A model generated the notes under the pieces. The model saw only the letters and a list, made by a program, of their open reading frames with translations, was not told the DNA's origin and did not search any database. Shown piece by piece: positions 53,670-62,438 of a stretch of DNA of 64,000 bases; the stretch's first letter is position 1; the number at the start of each line of letters is the position of its first letter. Origin of the DNA: Palsa-147 sp036513895. GTDB lineage: Bacteria > Acidobacteriota > Terriglobia > Acidiferrales > UBA7541. The DNA lies in the NCBI GenBank assembly GCA_036513895.1, contig DATBYF010000048.1, positions 1 through 64,000 of the forward strand, in the 5' to 3' direction. Both the position numbers and the translations under genes were made by a program.

Positions 53670-55811
53670 CTACCAGATTTGCGAATGAACCCAGCGCCAC
53701 ACGCCGGCAGCAGCCTGCCACGCAAATGGACGATGCTTCCCGCTGATTTTTGCAGTGCCGGTCATTCCCTCGATCAAGCTACCGTCTGTATTCGGGAAAA
53801 CCATCTCCACTGCAAAGTAATTCATCACTTCCTGGCCGCGTCTTTCCACTTTGTTCGGTTGTGAAATCGGGCGATCGGCAGCGGCAGCAGGAAGAATTCG
53901 CTCGACGCGGCCAGCGGAGGTTCGAAACGGCTGATCGGATACTTTTAGTTTCACGGGCGCGCCCACGGCTACTTCCCCGACCTCCCAGTCGTGGACGAGA
54001 ATTCGAGCCCGCATCTCGGAACGGTCAACCACTCGTACAAATTCATCTCCCTGGTTAAGGAAATCTCCCTCGTGCGGTTCGATATCGCCCTCGACGACGA
54101 TTCCATGGATCGGGGATCTGAGCGCCAAGCCAGCGATGTGCGATCGCACGAGGGAAAGCTCTGAGGACAGTCGCGCGCGCTCATCCTCAGCGCGTGCCGC
54201 CTCGCCTCGCGAGGTGTGCTGTTCTGCAATACGGAGCGCTCCCTCTATATTGCCGAGTTGGCTCGCGAGAGAAGCGGCCCGCGAGTCAAGTTCCGGATTC
54301 TTCAGCTCGGCAAGCACATCGCCAGCTCGCACCTCCTGGCCCGAACGGACCAAGATATTCGCGAGCTGGCCGCCAACGGGCGATCGAATTTCCGCATTCT
54401 GTCCTGGCTCCAGAATGAATTCGCTCGAGACCTTACTCGAGAAAGGGGGCACGAATAGCACGAGCGCGACGACAGCAACGAACACCTGTTGCGCGCGAGT
54501 GAGTTTCCATTTCAAGTAAGCCTCCCTGATGCTCCAGTACCATGCGCGAATGCGCGGGATTTGCTGCTGAACGCGACTTCGGAGGAGAAGAAATAGGGCC
54601 AGCGCCGTAGCAAAGTAGCCCCAGTCACCAAGTACGCTGACAAAAATATTATTCACAAAGATTAAGGCGATCACGAGAACCGCGACGCCGTAAACCATCG
54701 CGGTGGTGCCGAACGCCAGAAATATGCGGCGCTGCCTGCGGCTTGCGGCGGGCAATTCGACTTTGCGACGCAGCAAATACTTCTGCCACCAAGCCTGCGC
54801 GAATTCAATTGAATCTTCCCGAAGAGAATCAATCTGAACGAATTGCGCGAGCGCGTAGTACCCATCAGCCTTAATCAGCGGGTTGAGGTTGACGGCGATA
54901 CCCGCGATGCCTGTGAAGAGCAAAGTTTTGTAGGCCAAATCATTCACCAGCGATCCGGGCAGCGTAAACGCCCAAACCAAGGTGGCGAGCGCGCACAGCA
55001 GAAGTTCCACCCAAATTCCCGCGAATATGGTCAATTGCCGCGGCATTGTCGTATCGAAAATCAATATGTCGGTGGTGTCCGTGTAAAAAGCCGGCGTGAA
55101 GTAAATGAGAATGAAACCCATCTGGGGAACTTCTCCGCCGTAGTGTTTGCAGGTGAGGCCGTGCGCAAATTCGTGGATGCCACCGACGGCCAGCATGATG
55201 ATCCAGAAGGCCCAGAGGTCGTACGCGCTTTTGTTTGAGAACGAATACAAGGCGGCGCTGTCCTGCTGAATGCGGTACCAATCGCCCGCAAGAATGGCCA
55301 TTGCAGCAATGAACGCGGCGATGCAGAAAATGATAAAGCCGCGCGTGTAAATCCAGCCCAAGTAGGGGTCAAGCCACGCGAGGGTCTTGTCCGGATTCCA
55401 TGCCTTGAATTGGATATAGAGCAGGCTAGATTCTGTGCGGCCTTTACGCTCATCGCGAATTCGCTCGAGCATGGCGAGATTTTTCTCGCCGACGGTACGG
55501 ACCCAGAGGTTCGATTCGACCGTATCCAGGAAATCGAGCACGCTCGTCTCGTCGAGTGAAGAATCGGGATGGCGCGCGTTCATTTCTTCCGCTACTTCAG
55601 CTGCTGTTCGCGTTCCATCGCAGAGCGTCAGTAGCTCGTATTCGGTCGGGCCATAGCGGTTATATGAGGCAGTATCCGGATCTTTAATGACGAAACTAGC
55701 TTTTCCGGCGACCTGCTGCGCGCTGATTTTCAAATCTTCGCGGAGCTTGGGGCGGTGAAGTCCTTTTGCCAGGACGCTCGAAATCTGCAGGCTGGTTGGC
55801 CCGTATCGCAT
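53670..55811 (-). CDS. PqqD-like / M50 zinc metalloprotease / HlyD fusion membrane protein
   Basis: 713 residues. A PqqD-like winged-helix segment (about 40-110: NRYGPTEYELLTLCDGTRTAAEVAEEM) precedes multiple TM helices carrying the M50 site HEFAH (GGIHEFAHGL) and the distal NLNPLIKADGYY motif. After the last helix comes a HlyD/lipoyl adaptor region (about 465-690: EIRSPVGGQLANILVRSGQEV, a coiled coil, then SPIHGIVVEGDI). M50-type proteins of this kind (YydH-like, putative peptide zinc metalloproteases) accompany peptide maturation or export. It runs convergent with the peptide cassettes. Involvement in peptide cleavage or export is inferred. Confidence 0.82.
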   Translation of the reverse strand: MRYGPTSLQISSVLAKGLHRPKLREDLKISAQQVAGKASFVIKDPDTASYNRYGPTEYELLTLCDGTRTAAEVAEEMNARHPDSSLDETSVLDFLDTVESNLWVRTVGEKNLAMLERIRDERKGRTESSLLYIQFKAWNPDKTLAWLDPYLGWIYTRGFIIFCIAAFIAAMAILAGDWYRIQQDSAALYSFSNKSAYDLWAFWIIMLAVGGIHEFAHGLTCKHYGGEVPQMGFILIYFTPAFYTDTTDILIFDTTMPRQLTIFAGIWVELLLCALATLVWAFTLPGSLVNDLAYKTLLFTGIAGIAVNLNPLIKADGYYALAQFVQIDSLREDSIEFAQAWWQKYLLRRKVELPAASRRQRRIFLAFGTTAMVYGVAVLVIALIFVNNIFVSVLGDWGYFATALALFLLLRSRVQQQIPRIRAWYWSIREAYLKWKLTRAQQVFVAVVALVLFVPPFSSKVSSEFILEPGQNAEIRSPVGGQLANILVRSGQEVRAGDVLAELKNPELDSRAASLASQLGNIEGALRIAEQHTSRGEAARAEDERARLSSELSLVRSHIAGLALRSPIHGIVVEGDIEPHEGDFLNQGDEFVRVVDRSEMRARILVHDWEVGEVAVGAPVKLKVSDQPFRTSAGRVERILPAAAADRPISQPNKVERRGQEVMNYFAVEMVFPNTDGSLIEGMTGTAKISGKHRPFAWQAAAGVWRWVHSQIW

Positions 55812-55820
55812 CGGGAGTCC

Positions 55821-56735
55821 TTATGGCTTGGGCGATGCTGCGCCAGGGGGCCACGCAACGCGGACGGCCATACCGGGGCTCAGCGCGGAAAGGCCGGAGC
55901 CGGTAAGCTGCATGGTCACGTCGTAGCTGTCGCTGGCCGGATCAACCATGGGACTTACTTTAACGATTCGCGCCGTATACGAATGATCGGGATTCACGAC
56001 GGAGAAAACCTGCGTGCTGTTGCCAATCTTGGGCCTTCCTCCCGAAGCTTCGGGCACTTGAACGTGAACCTCGAGCGGCTCGAGTTGGCTAATTCGGAAG
56101 CTCGGATCATCCTTAGCGACGTTCTGTCCCTGGCGCACGTAGCGGCGTACGGCGATGCCGGAGAACGGTGCCCGAAATTGAGTTTGTTCGACGTCGAACT
56201 TCAAACTCTGTATCTGCGCTTCACTACTCTTCACCAGCGCCTTGCAGCTCTCCGCATCGAACGCCGTCGCCTTTTCTTCGAATTGGGCCTCTTCGAGGTC
56301 TGCTTCGCTGCTCAGCCCGGCTTGCCGCAGGAGTTCCTGACGGCGCAGATTCGCTTCCTTGGCTTGGTGCTCGGCTTGTTTGTACTTCAGATTATTCTGC
56401 GCAACTTGTAAATCGGCCTGAGCCTTCTGCAACTCCATCTGGAGTGAGCGGTCATCGAGGCGCCCAAGAATTTCGCCGGCCTTCACCTTTTGGCCTTCCT
56501 CTACATTGACTTGCTGGACGATCCCTTCGCGTTGCGCGCGAACATCCACTTCATGCTCGACAGTGAGCACGCTGAGAATTTTCCCGAGGTTGGGTGCGCC
56601 TGAATCTGCGGGGCTCGGGCTTGGAGACGTTACACGCGCTGGCGCGGCAGCAGAGGGCGTCGCGGCATTCTCGCCGCCGCAGCCCGCCGTACCCAATGCC
56701 AAAACGCCAACTAAAGTCCACGTTCTACGTCTCAT
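55821..56735 (-). CDS. HlyD/RND-type periplasmic adaptor lipoprotein
   Basis: 304 residues from the ATG at 56735. The lipoprotein signal MRRRTWTLVGVLALGTAGCG has its Cys at 19. The adaptor core contains VRAQREGIVQQVNVEEGQKVK, a long coiled coil (about 85-160) and RAPFSGIAVRRYVRQGQNVA. It ends nine bases before the M50-HlyD gene, so the two are co-translated. No inner-membrane pump or outer-membrane channel is encoded alongside, which is unusual for an adaptor. Confidence 0.82.
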   Translation of the reverse strand: MRRRTWTLVGVLALGTAGCGGENAATPSAAAPARVTSPSPSPADSGAPNLGKILSVLTVEHEVDVRAQREGIVQQVNVEEGQKVKAGEILGRLDDRSLQMELQKAQADLQVAQNNLKYKQAEHQAKEANLRRQELLRQAGLSSEADLEEAQFEEKATAFDAESCKALVKSSEAQIQSLKFDVEQTQFRAPFSGIAVRRYVRQGQNVAKDDPSFRISQLEPLEVHVQVPEASGGRPKIGNSTQVFSVVNPDHSYTARIVKVSPMVDPASDSYDVTMQLTGSGLSALSPGMAVRVAWPPGAASPKP

Positions 56736-56774
56736 GATCGCCCCTAAAACAAAACTGCACATGGCTCGCTGCGG

Positions 56775-59198
56775 CTACGGCAGCCAGACCCAGATCTTCT
56801 CCCACAGCCAGCGAAATGGTGAACGAAAAAGCGCGTACCCGATAGGATACCAGCCTGTGCCGAACCATCCACCGTTCGCGCGAATGCGAGCACGGCCTGC
56901 CATTCCGTCCCGTGCCCGCATGCCGGCATTATCGAATACTGCCCGGATCACAAAAAATTCTTCGCCTTCGATGGCCTCGGAACGAACCCCCACGCGGTCC
57001 ACGGTGCCTTTGAATGTTTGGGTAGGGTACGCGTTTAGCTTAAGGGCCACACTTCTTCCGGCGCGGATAAGATTCAAATCCGTCTCAGGAACATTCATAT
57101 CAATTGCCATCTGTTGTTGCTGGACGATTTCGCCGAAGGCTTGCCCTTCCGCCAACATGGCGCCCGTTTTTTCTTCGATCTTGGGGGTCACAACGACGCC
57201 GTCAATTGGGGCACGTAACTGCGCATCCGCCACCCGCTGTTCCTCTAGCGTTACATCCGCTTCTGCAGCTTCGGCGCGGAGGCGCGCCTGAGATGCAACC
57301 GTCAGGTCGCGCCTAAATTCAGCTTCTGCGAAATCGTGCTGCGCGAGGGCAAGGTCAGATTTCGCGCGCTCAAGCTTGACGCGATCCTCACCGTCATCGA
57401 GTTGAGCCAATGTTTGACCGCGCGTGACAACGTCTCCTTCATGCACAAACACGCGCCTGACAATGCCCCCGGCAACGGCGCTCACTATGCGGCGATCCGC
57501 GGGAACAACTGTTGCGTTGGTGCTGACGCGAACCGGCCACGGAACGATCGTAAGCACCATCGCGGCGAGTGCTGCTTTCCAGCCATACTCAAACCAGCGC
57601 GACTGTGCGCCCGCGCCAAAAAACTGCTGCCTTTTTTCCGCCAGAGGCTGGAGAAATCCAGCCAGAGGCACTTGCTGATAGAGTTGCGCGTTTCGAATTG
57701 CCACGGTGGTCTGATTCGCGAGAATTGACACCGTTTCGCGCTGGTTATCACTGAGAAATTCCGGATCGCCGTTGAGCATGCAGAGGACGCCGACGGTGCC
57801 TTGATCGTCGCGCAGCGGGAGCGCGTAGAAGCCGCCGTATCCATGCTCGTCGAGAAAGCCAGAAGCCACATCGCGCGCAGATTCGGGATCAGTTTCCCAA
57901 CCTTCCTCGGATTTGTCGGCGCGGACCGCAGCTTCCTGGGTTGAAACCCACTCCAGAAGTTTCCGCAACGCATCCATCTCATCGGTCTTCGGCACTTCCT
58001 CCTCGCCTGACACCGCGCCAAGAACGAACTTATTGCGATCAAAAAATCCGATGACGCACTGGTCAAACGTGATGACGGTGCCGGCCTGTTGCGCTACCGT
58101 CGTCAAGACATGATCGAGATCGAGCGTCGAGGTGATGGCCTGGCTAATTTTAAGAAGCGCGTCGAGCTCGTGCAGTTTCCGTTCGGATTCGAGAAGATTG
58201 GCGTTATTCAGCGCCACCGCTGCCTGCTCGCTGATGCTCGAAAGAAAGAAAACATCATCTTCGGTGAATGCCGTTCCGTCCTCTTTGTTTATGAGCTCGA
58301 TTACGCCGATGACCTGCTCCTCTTTACGTAACGGCGCACAAATGATGGTCTGAATCTGGAATTCGCCTCCAGCCTTAATGCGCTCAGCGAGTGATTCATC
58401 GTCAGCGGGATGTTCAATAAGTTTCGCGTTGCCGCTGCGTGCCGCGTCGGCCAGATGTCCAGACTCCACCGAGATGGTCGTGCCTTCTTCGACGGTTGGG
58501 TCCTCGCCATCTTTCTGAGCGAGTGTCAGCTCATCTCCATTGCCGCTAACCAGCCATAAGTTGCAGGCCTGGGCGTGAAGAATGTCGCGCATTTTGCCGG
58601 CCACGATGGGGGTGAGTTCGCTGAGCTCGACTGTGGAATTAAAAATTCTGCTGATGTCGTAGAGAGATGTGAGGCGTTCGATGGTTGTGAGCTGGTTATC
58701 ACGTTCGACATCAGCTTCAACGAGCAACCCGTCGGCCTGTGAGGCCAGCCTCGCCGCAGTTTCCAGGAATTCGGCGTCTTCAGCAGTAAATCCGCCCTTT
58801 TTGTTCAGAGCTTCGACGACGCCGGCCGTGCCTTCCATTCCGGGAAACGGAACGAGCAGCACCGATTGAATCGCTTTGTGCTGAGAAGCGGAAAAGTGGG
58901 TGAGGGAATCGGCGTCAATTTCCTTGCCGGAAGCCCGATAGACAGAGGATTGCTCGAAGGCAGCGGCAAGGACTCCATCCGCAACGCGATCGCTCGCTGG
59001 TGCAAGCTTTTCGTCAGGCTGAGCCCATCGCGCCCGGCTCCCAAGCTCGCCATCTTCCCCTTCGGCCAACCACAGAAAAACGGCCCGGGCACCAATCGCG
59101 GTGCCCACTCGAGCGACAAAGGTTCTGCTCAACGTCGAACGATCTCGGCAGGCAAAAAGGACGCTCGCGAGCTCAACGAGCGCCGATGAATTCTCCAT
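56775..59198 (-). CDS. Triple-GAF / HlyD fusion protein
   Basis: 807 residues from the ATG at 59198, with GGGAAGG upstream. Three GAF-like domains occupy about 1-160, 175-345 and 355-530 (for example VELINKEDGTAFTEDDVFFL and YGGFYALPLRDDQGTVGVL). One TM helix (about 548-568, AALAAMVLTIVPWPVRV) follows, then a HlyD module with SAVAGGIVRRVFVHEGDVV, a coiled coil and LNAYPTQTFKGTVDRVGV. A cytoplasmic sensor fused to a periplasmic adaptor implies that signal sensing controls export or envelope assembly. It is the first gene of the three-gene operon facing the peptide cassettes. Confidence 0.8.
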   Translation of the reverse strand: MENSSALVELASVLFACRDRSTLSRTFVARVGTAIGARAVFLWLAEGEDGELGSRARWAQPDEKLAPASDRVADGVLAAAFEQSSVYRASGKEIDADSLTHFSASQHKAIQSVLLVPFPGMEGTAGVVEALNKKGGFTAEDAEFLETAARLASQADGLLVEADVERDNQLTTIERLTSLYDISRIFNSTVELSELTPIVAGKMRDILHAQACNLWLVSGNGDELTLAQKDGEDPTVEEGTTISVESGHLADAARSGNAKLIEHPADDESLAERIKAGGEFQIQTIICAPLRKEEQVIGVIELINKEDGTAFTEDDVFFLSSISEQAAVALNNANLLESERKLHELDALLKISQAITSTLDLDHVLTTVAQQAGTVITFDQCVIGFFDRNKFVLGAVSGEEEVPKTDEMDALRKLLEWVSTQEAAVRADKSEEGWETDPESARDVASGFLDEHGYGGFYALPLRDDQGTVGVLCMLNGDPEFLSDNQRETVSILANQTTVAIRNAQLYQQVPLAGFLQPLAEKRQQFFGAGAQSRWFEYGWKAALAAMVLTIVPWPVRVSTNATVVPADRRIVSAVAGGIVRRVFVHEGDVVTRGQTLAQLDDGEDRVKLERAKSDLALAQHDFAEAEFRRDLTVASQARLRAEAAEADVTLEEQRVADAQLRAPIDGVVVTPKIEEKTGAMLAEGQAFGEIVQQQQMAIDMNVPETDLNLIRAGRSVALKLNAYPTQTFKGTVDRVGVRSEAIEGEEFFVIRAVFDNAGMRARDGMAGRARIRANGGWFGTGWYPIGYALFRSPFRWLWEKIWVWLP

Positions 59199-59382
59199 GG
59201 CCTTCCCTGGCTGGAATTCTGAAACACCCGTACCGGCTGCTTGAGTGACGGGCGAATGCCCGCGGGGTGCGAAACGCGGGCAGCCTAACAAATGCGGATG
59301 CAAGCGTCAATACGGCCCCTTGGTGTCTCAGGGCTTGATTGCACTGCACTTTTCAGCTAGTTTGACTGGGCGCGAGGCGCAG

Positions 59383-59718
59383 ATGGAAATTCTGATACGC
59401 AAGGCAGGCACCGCCACGATTCTCGATCTGAACGGACCACTTCGACTGGGTGATTCGGAGCAGGCGTTCAAGGAGCAAATCCAGAAGTTGGTGGATGCCG
59501 GGACGCCTCACATCGCGGTGAATCTATCCGGCGTGACCGAACTCGATAGCTCAGGTATCGGAGCGCTTGTTCGATCGTTCACCACCGTCAAGCGGGCTGG
59601 CGGCAAATGCATCTACTATGCCCCAACACAGCGCATAAAAATGCTTCTCAAGATGGTCAGGCTCGATAGCGTGCTCGATATTGTGGATGACGAGGCCGGC
59701 GCTCTCGCCCGCGTGTGA
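59383..59718 (+). CDS. STAS-domain anti-sigma factor antagonist
   Basis: 111 residues from the ATG at 59383; a longer frame back to 59245 has no similarity. The SpoIIAA-type signature TELDSSGIGALVRSF contains the Ser phosphorylated by anti-sigma kinases. It is probably a partner-switching component or phosphate-regulated scaffold. No RsbW-type kinase is adjacent. It is convergent with the YeiH-like gene, with only ten bases between stops. Confidence 0.85.
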   Translation: MEILIRKAGTATILDLNGPLRLGDSEQAFKEQIQKLVDAGTPHIAVNLSGVTELDSSGIGALVRSFTTVKRAGGKCIYYAPTQRIKMLLKMVRLDSVLDIVDDEAGALARV

Positions 59719-59728
59719 CTCGCCCGCT

Positions 59729-60826
59729 TTAAAGCCGCAGCAATCTATCCGCACCTAAAACAAGTGCCAGCGTAAACGCTGCAATAATTACCTCTCCGAT
59801 TGCCCCCACCGCAAATGGTCTCAGCCCTTGCTTGCGCAATGCGCCGATGTCCGTTCGCAGCCCCACGCCGGCAAATGTCAGGAGGAAGGCCCAGCGCGAA
59901 AGCGTCGCGAGAGATCCGATTTGATCTTTGTTGAAAACGTGAATTGTAGCCAGGATGGATATCAGGAGGAATCCAAGGACAAACTTGGGAAATTTCTTCC
60001 AGAGAAACGCGGCTTTATTCCCCACTGTCTTTGCCTGGCCAAGACTTGCCCAGTAGAGCGCGTAGCCGAGCACGACAAAGCCGATCATCGCGTTGCGAGT
60101 AGTTTTCGCGAGCACAGCCAGCTTCGCGGCTGCGTCGGAATAGAGCGCGCCAGCTGCTGTTGCCTCGGCGGTATTGTCCACGGCGAGCCCGGCCCAAAGA
60201 CCATAGGCGCGATCACTCATGTGGAGTGCGTGGCCAATCAAAGGAAATGTAAAGAGGGAAAGCGCGCCGAGCGCGAGAATCGCGGCAATCGCGAAAGAGG
60301 AATCTTCATCGTCGGCGTCAATCGCGCCCTTCGTCGCGATAATGGCGGATACGCCGCAGACAGCTGAGCCAACCGCGAGGAGAGAGATTAGTTTGGGCCG
60401 CAGTCCAAACTTGCGCCCGAGAAATGTCATGAACGCGATGGCGACCACTAGCTCGACCGATACCAGCGCCAGACTTACGCCGCCGAGCTTGACAACATCT
60501 CCGAGAAGAAACCGCGATCCCAGGAGTACGATACCGGCCTTTAGCCAGAATTCATAAGTCGCCACGCCCGCGCGGAAAATTTCCGGTACGCCAACCGTAT
60601 TAGCGATTGCGAGGCCGATCAGAATAGCCCACAGGACGTACTCTATATTCGGCAGAGTGAGATGGTGCGTCTTCCCGTAGGCCGCGATTCCCTGCTCGAG
60701 CAGCTTGCCGCCATAGCCAACCGCCGCCAACAAGACTATTCCCGGAACTACATGAAGCGCATCCCGCACAAATTGACTCGCGCCGGTTGCCGGTCCGGCA
60801 TGCAGCACTGCGACTGGTTCGCTCAT
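59729..60826 (-). CDS. YeiH/YadS-family (UPF0324) membrane transporter, putative sulfate/sulfite exporter
   Basis: 365 residues with about ten hydrophobic helices and the family segments LWAILIGLAIANTVGVPEIF, ALGALSLFTFPLIGHALHMSD and GLWAGLAVDNTAEATAAGAL. Database names call this a putative sulfate exporter family. Its location downstream of sulfite-reductase and sirohaem genes supports sulfur oxyanion transport. AAAAGGTGA precedes the ATG. It belongs to the same minus-strand operon as the genes above it. Confidence 0.82.
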   Translation of the reverse strand: MSEPVAVLHAGPATGASQFVRDALHVVPGIVLLAAVGYGGKLLEQGIAAYGKTHHLTLPNIEYVLWAILIGLAIANTVGVPEIFRAGVATYEFWLKAGIVLLGSRFLLGDVVKLGGVSLALVSVELVVAIAFMTFLGRKFGLRPKLISLLAVGSAVCGVSAIIATKGAIDADDEDSSFAIAAILALGALSLFTFPLIGHALHMSDRAYGLWAGLAVDNTAEATAAGALYSDAAAKLAVLAKTTRNAMIGFVVLGYALYWASLGQAKTVGNKAAFLWKKFPKFVLGFLLISILATIHVFNKDQIGSLATLSRWAFLLTFAGVGLRTDIGALRKQGLRPFAVGAIGEVIIAAFTLALVLGADRLLRL

Positions 60827-60866
60827 TTGTCACCTTTTTGAAATTGAAATTCTGCTTGGAGTGCAC

Positions 60867-60998
60867 CTACCACGGGACGTGCTTGATCACCCCGGCGCGT
60901 ACGAGCAACGCCGCGAGCAATGCCAGTGTCACCGCCCAGCCGTCCACGGGAATTGCGAATCGTTTTTGCGGCTGCTCGCTTTTAACCTGTGAAGTCAT
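60867..60998 (-). CDS. 43-residue single-helix membrane protein
   Basis: A short gene with an excellent ribosome site (AAGGAG) before its ATG at 60998. A basic, polar N-terminus (MTSQVKSEQPQKRF) is followed by one hydrophobic helix (about 21-38, WAVTLALLAALLVRAGVI) and the end KHVPW. It lies between the uroporphyrinogen methyltransferase (32 bases) and the YeiH-like transporter (40 bases), in the same direction. A small transporter partner is plausible; no family is recognised. Confidence 0.65.
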   Translation of the reverse strand: MTSQVKSEQPQKRFAIPVDGWAVTLALLAALLVRAGVIKHVPW

Positions 60999-61030
60999 GT
61001 TGGCTCCTTGGGGATTTCGTGGGTGAAAGT

Positions 61031-61807
61031 TCAGATCGCGGCGTCGTGATCTGCACCATCGCGGGGCGCCCTATTGATCCAAAATTCCCGGGCTGCCTGA
61101 ATCGTTTCCCCGGTCACGACGCGCCCGATAATCATCAGCGCGGGTGAGGGAAGTGCGCCTTCGTTGGCTAGCCTCGTGAGTTTCGTGGTGCGAATTTGCT
61201 GTTTGCTTGATGTTGCGTTCGAGACGATCGCGCAAGGCGTGTGCTCAGGCCATCCTGCCTCGCGCAACTGCGCGGCGACGTAGGCGTAGTCCGGTCCAGG
61301 CATGTAGATCACAACTGTTGTTTCGCTCGAGATTCCGCCCCATTGAATAGAGCGGTTCGTCGCGCCGCGATGAATGGACGTGAACAGCACCTGAGAAGCG
61401 ATCCGCCGGTCCGTGAGTGAAATGCCCACGGCCGCAGCAGCGCTGGCCGCCGCCGTGATTCCCGGAACGATCTCGAACGCGACACCGGCTTCACGCAGCG
61501 CCGCGATCTCTTCGCCAGCCCGGCCAAAGATCGAAGGATCGCCGCCCTTCAGCCGGACGACCACCTGGTGTGATTTCGCGGACGAAATCAGCAGCGCGTT
61601 GATCTCGTCCTGCGTTAATAATTTGCGCCCGCAGCGCTTACCCACATTAATCCGCACGGCGTCGGGACCGGCTAAGGCCAAAACTTCGGCGCTCACAAGC
61701 GCGTCGTGCAGCACCACCCTCGCTCGCCCGAGTAACTTCAGCGCCTTCACTGTTAACAGTTCCGCATCCCCCGGGCCGGCGCCGACAAGATAGACTTTTC
61801 CGCTCAT
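61031..61807 (-). CDS. cobA: Uroporphyrinogen-III C-methyltransferase
   Basis: 258 residues of the SUMT family: VGAGPGDAELLTVKALKLL at the N-terminus, VRLKGGDPSIFGRAGEE and GITAAASAAAAVGISLTDR. It methylates uroporphyrinogen III twice to precorrin-2, the sirohaem precursor. Its ATG overlaps the previous gene's TGA as ATGA. With the neighbouring dehydrogenase/chelatase it performs the work of a split CysG for the reductase encoded upstream. Confidence 0.92.
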   Translation of the reverse strand: MSGKVYLVGAGPGDAELLTVKALKLLGRARVVLHDALVSAEVLALAGPDAVRINVGKRCGRKLLTQDEINALLISSAKSHQVVVRLKGGDPSIFGRAGEEIAALREAGVAFEIVPGITAAASAAAAVGISLTDRRIASQVLFTSIHRGATNRSIQWGGISSETTVVIYMPGPDYAYVAAQLREAGWPEHTPCAIVSNATSSKQQIRTTKLTRLANEGALPSPALMIIGRVVTGETIQAAREFWINRAPRDGADHDAAI

Positions 61808-62436
61808 GCGACTTTCCCGTTCGAGCCGCTGTTGTTTGATCGGCTGTCGCGCGACGCGCGCAAGAATTGTTCGAACATCTCGTTGCTCGCGAGGGCGTGC
61901 AAAATTTTCCTTGTCTCCTCGGGGTTCTCACTCTCCGCGCGCATCGCGGCGCGAACCGCGCCAAGCCATTCGAGCCACGCTTCGTATTCCGACCCGAATT
62001 GCGCTTTCAGTTCGCGCCTCAATCGTTGGGCAAGCGCTGGGCTGAATCCAGCGGTAGAAATAGCGATCTGGAGCGGCCCGCGGCGCACGACGGCTGGATA
62101 GTAGAAATGGCATCGTTCGGGATCGTCCACGGCATTACAGAGAATTCCTTGAGCGTCGGCCTCATGAAAGACGTCTTGATTGACGCCGAAGGCGGACGTA
62201 GCGGCAATCACGACGAAGGCTCCCGAGAGATCGCCCGGTCCAAACCTTCTCGGTGCCCATTGGAGCCTGCCCTCCTTCGCCCATGCGGAAATCGCTTCGG
62301 TCACTTCGGGTGCGATTACGCGCACTTTCGCCCCCGCTTCAAGCAGGCTGGGAATTTTTGCTTCGGCTACTTCGCCCCCGCCAACGACGACGCACAGCCG
62401 ATCTTGCAATTTCACGAACATTGGGAATAAGGACAT
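61804..62436 (-). CDS. Precorrin-2 dehydrogenase / sirohydrochlorin ferrochelatase (CysG N-terminal type)
   Basis: 210 residues. The N-terminal Rossmann motif is VVGGGEVAEAKIPSLLEAGA, followed by NAVDDPERCHFYYPAVVRRGPLQIAISTAGFSPALAQRLR, which is typical of this family. It uses NAD to oxidise precorrin-2 and inserts iron to make sirohaem. It starts two bases after the reductase stop and overlaps the methyltransferase by four. Confidence 0.9.
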   Translation of the reverse strand: MSLFPMFVKLQDRLCVVVGGGEVAEAKIPSLLEAGAKVRVIAPEVTEAISAWAKEGRLQWAPRRFGPGDLSGAFVVIAATSAFGVNQDVFHEADAQGILCNAVDDPERCHFYYPAVVRRGPLQIAISTAGFSPALAQRLRRELKAQFGSEYEAWLEWLGAVRAAMRAESENPEETRKILHALASNEMFEQFLRASRDSRSNNSGSNGKVA

Positions 62437-62438
62437 AG

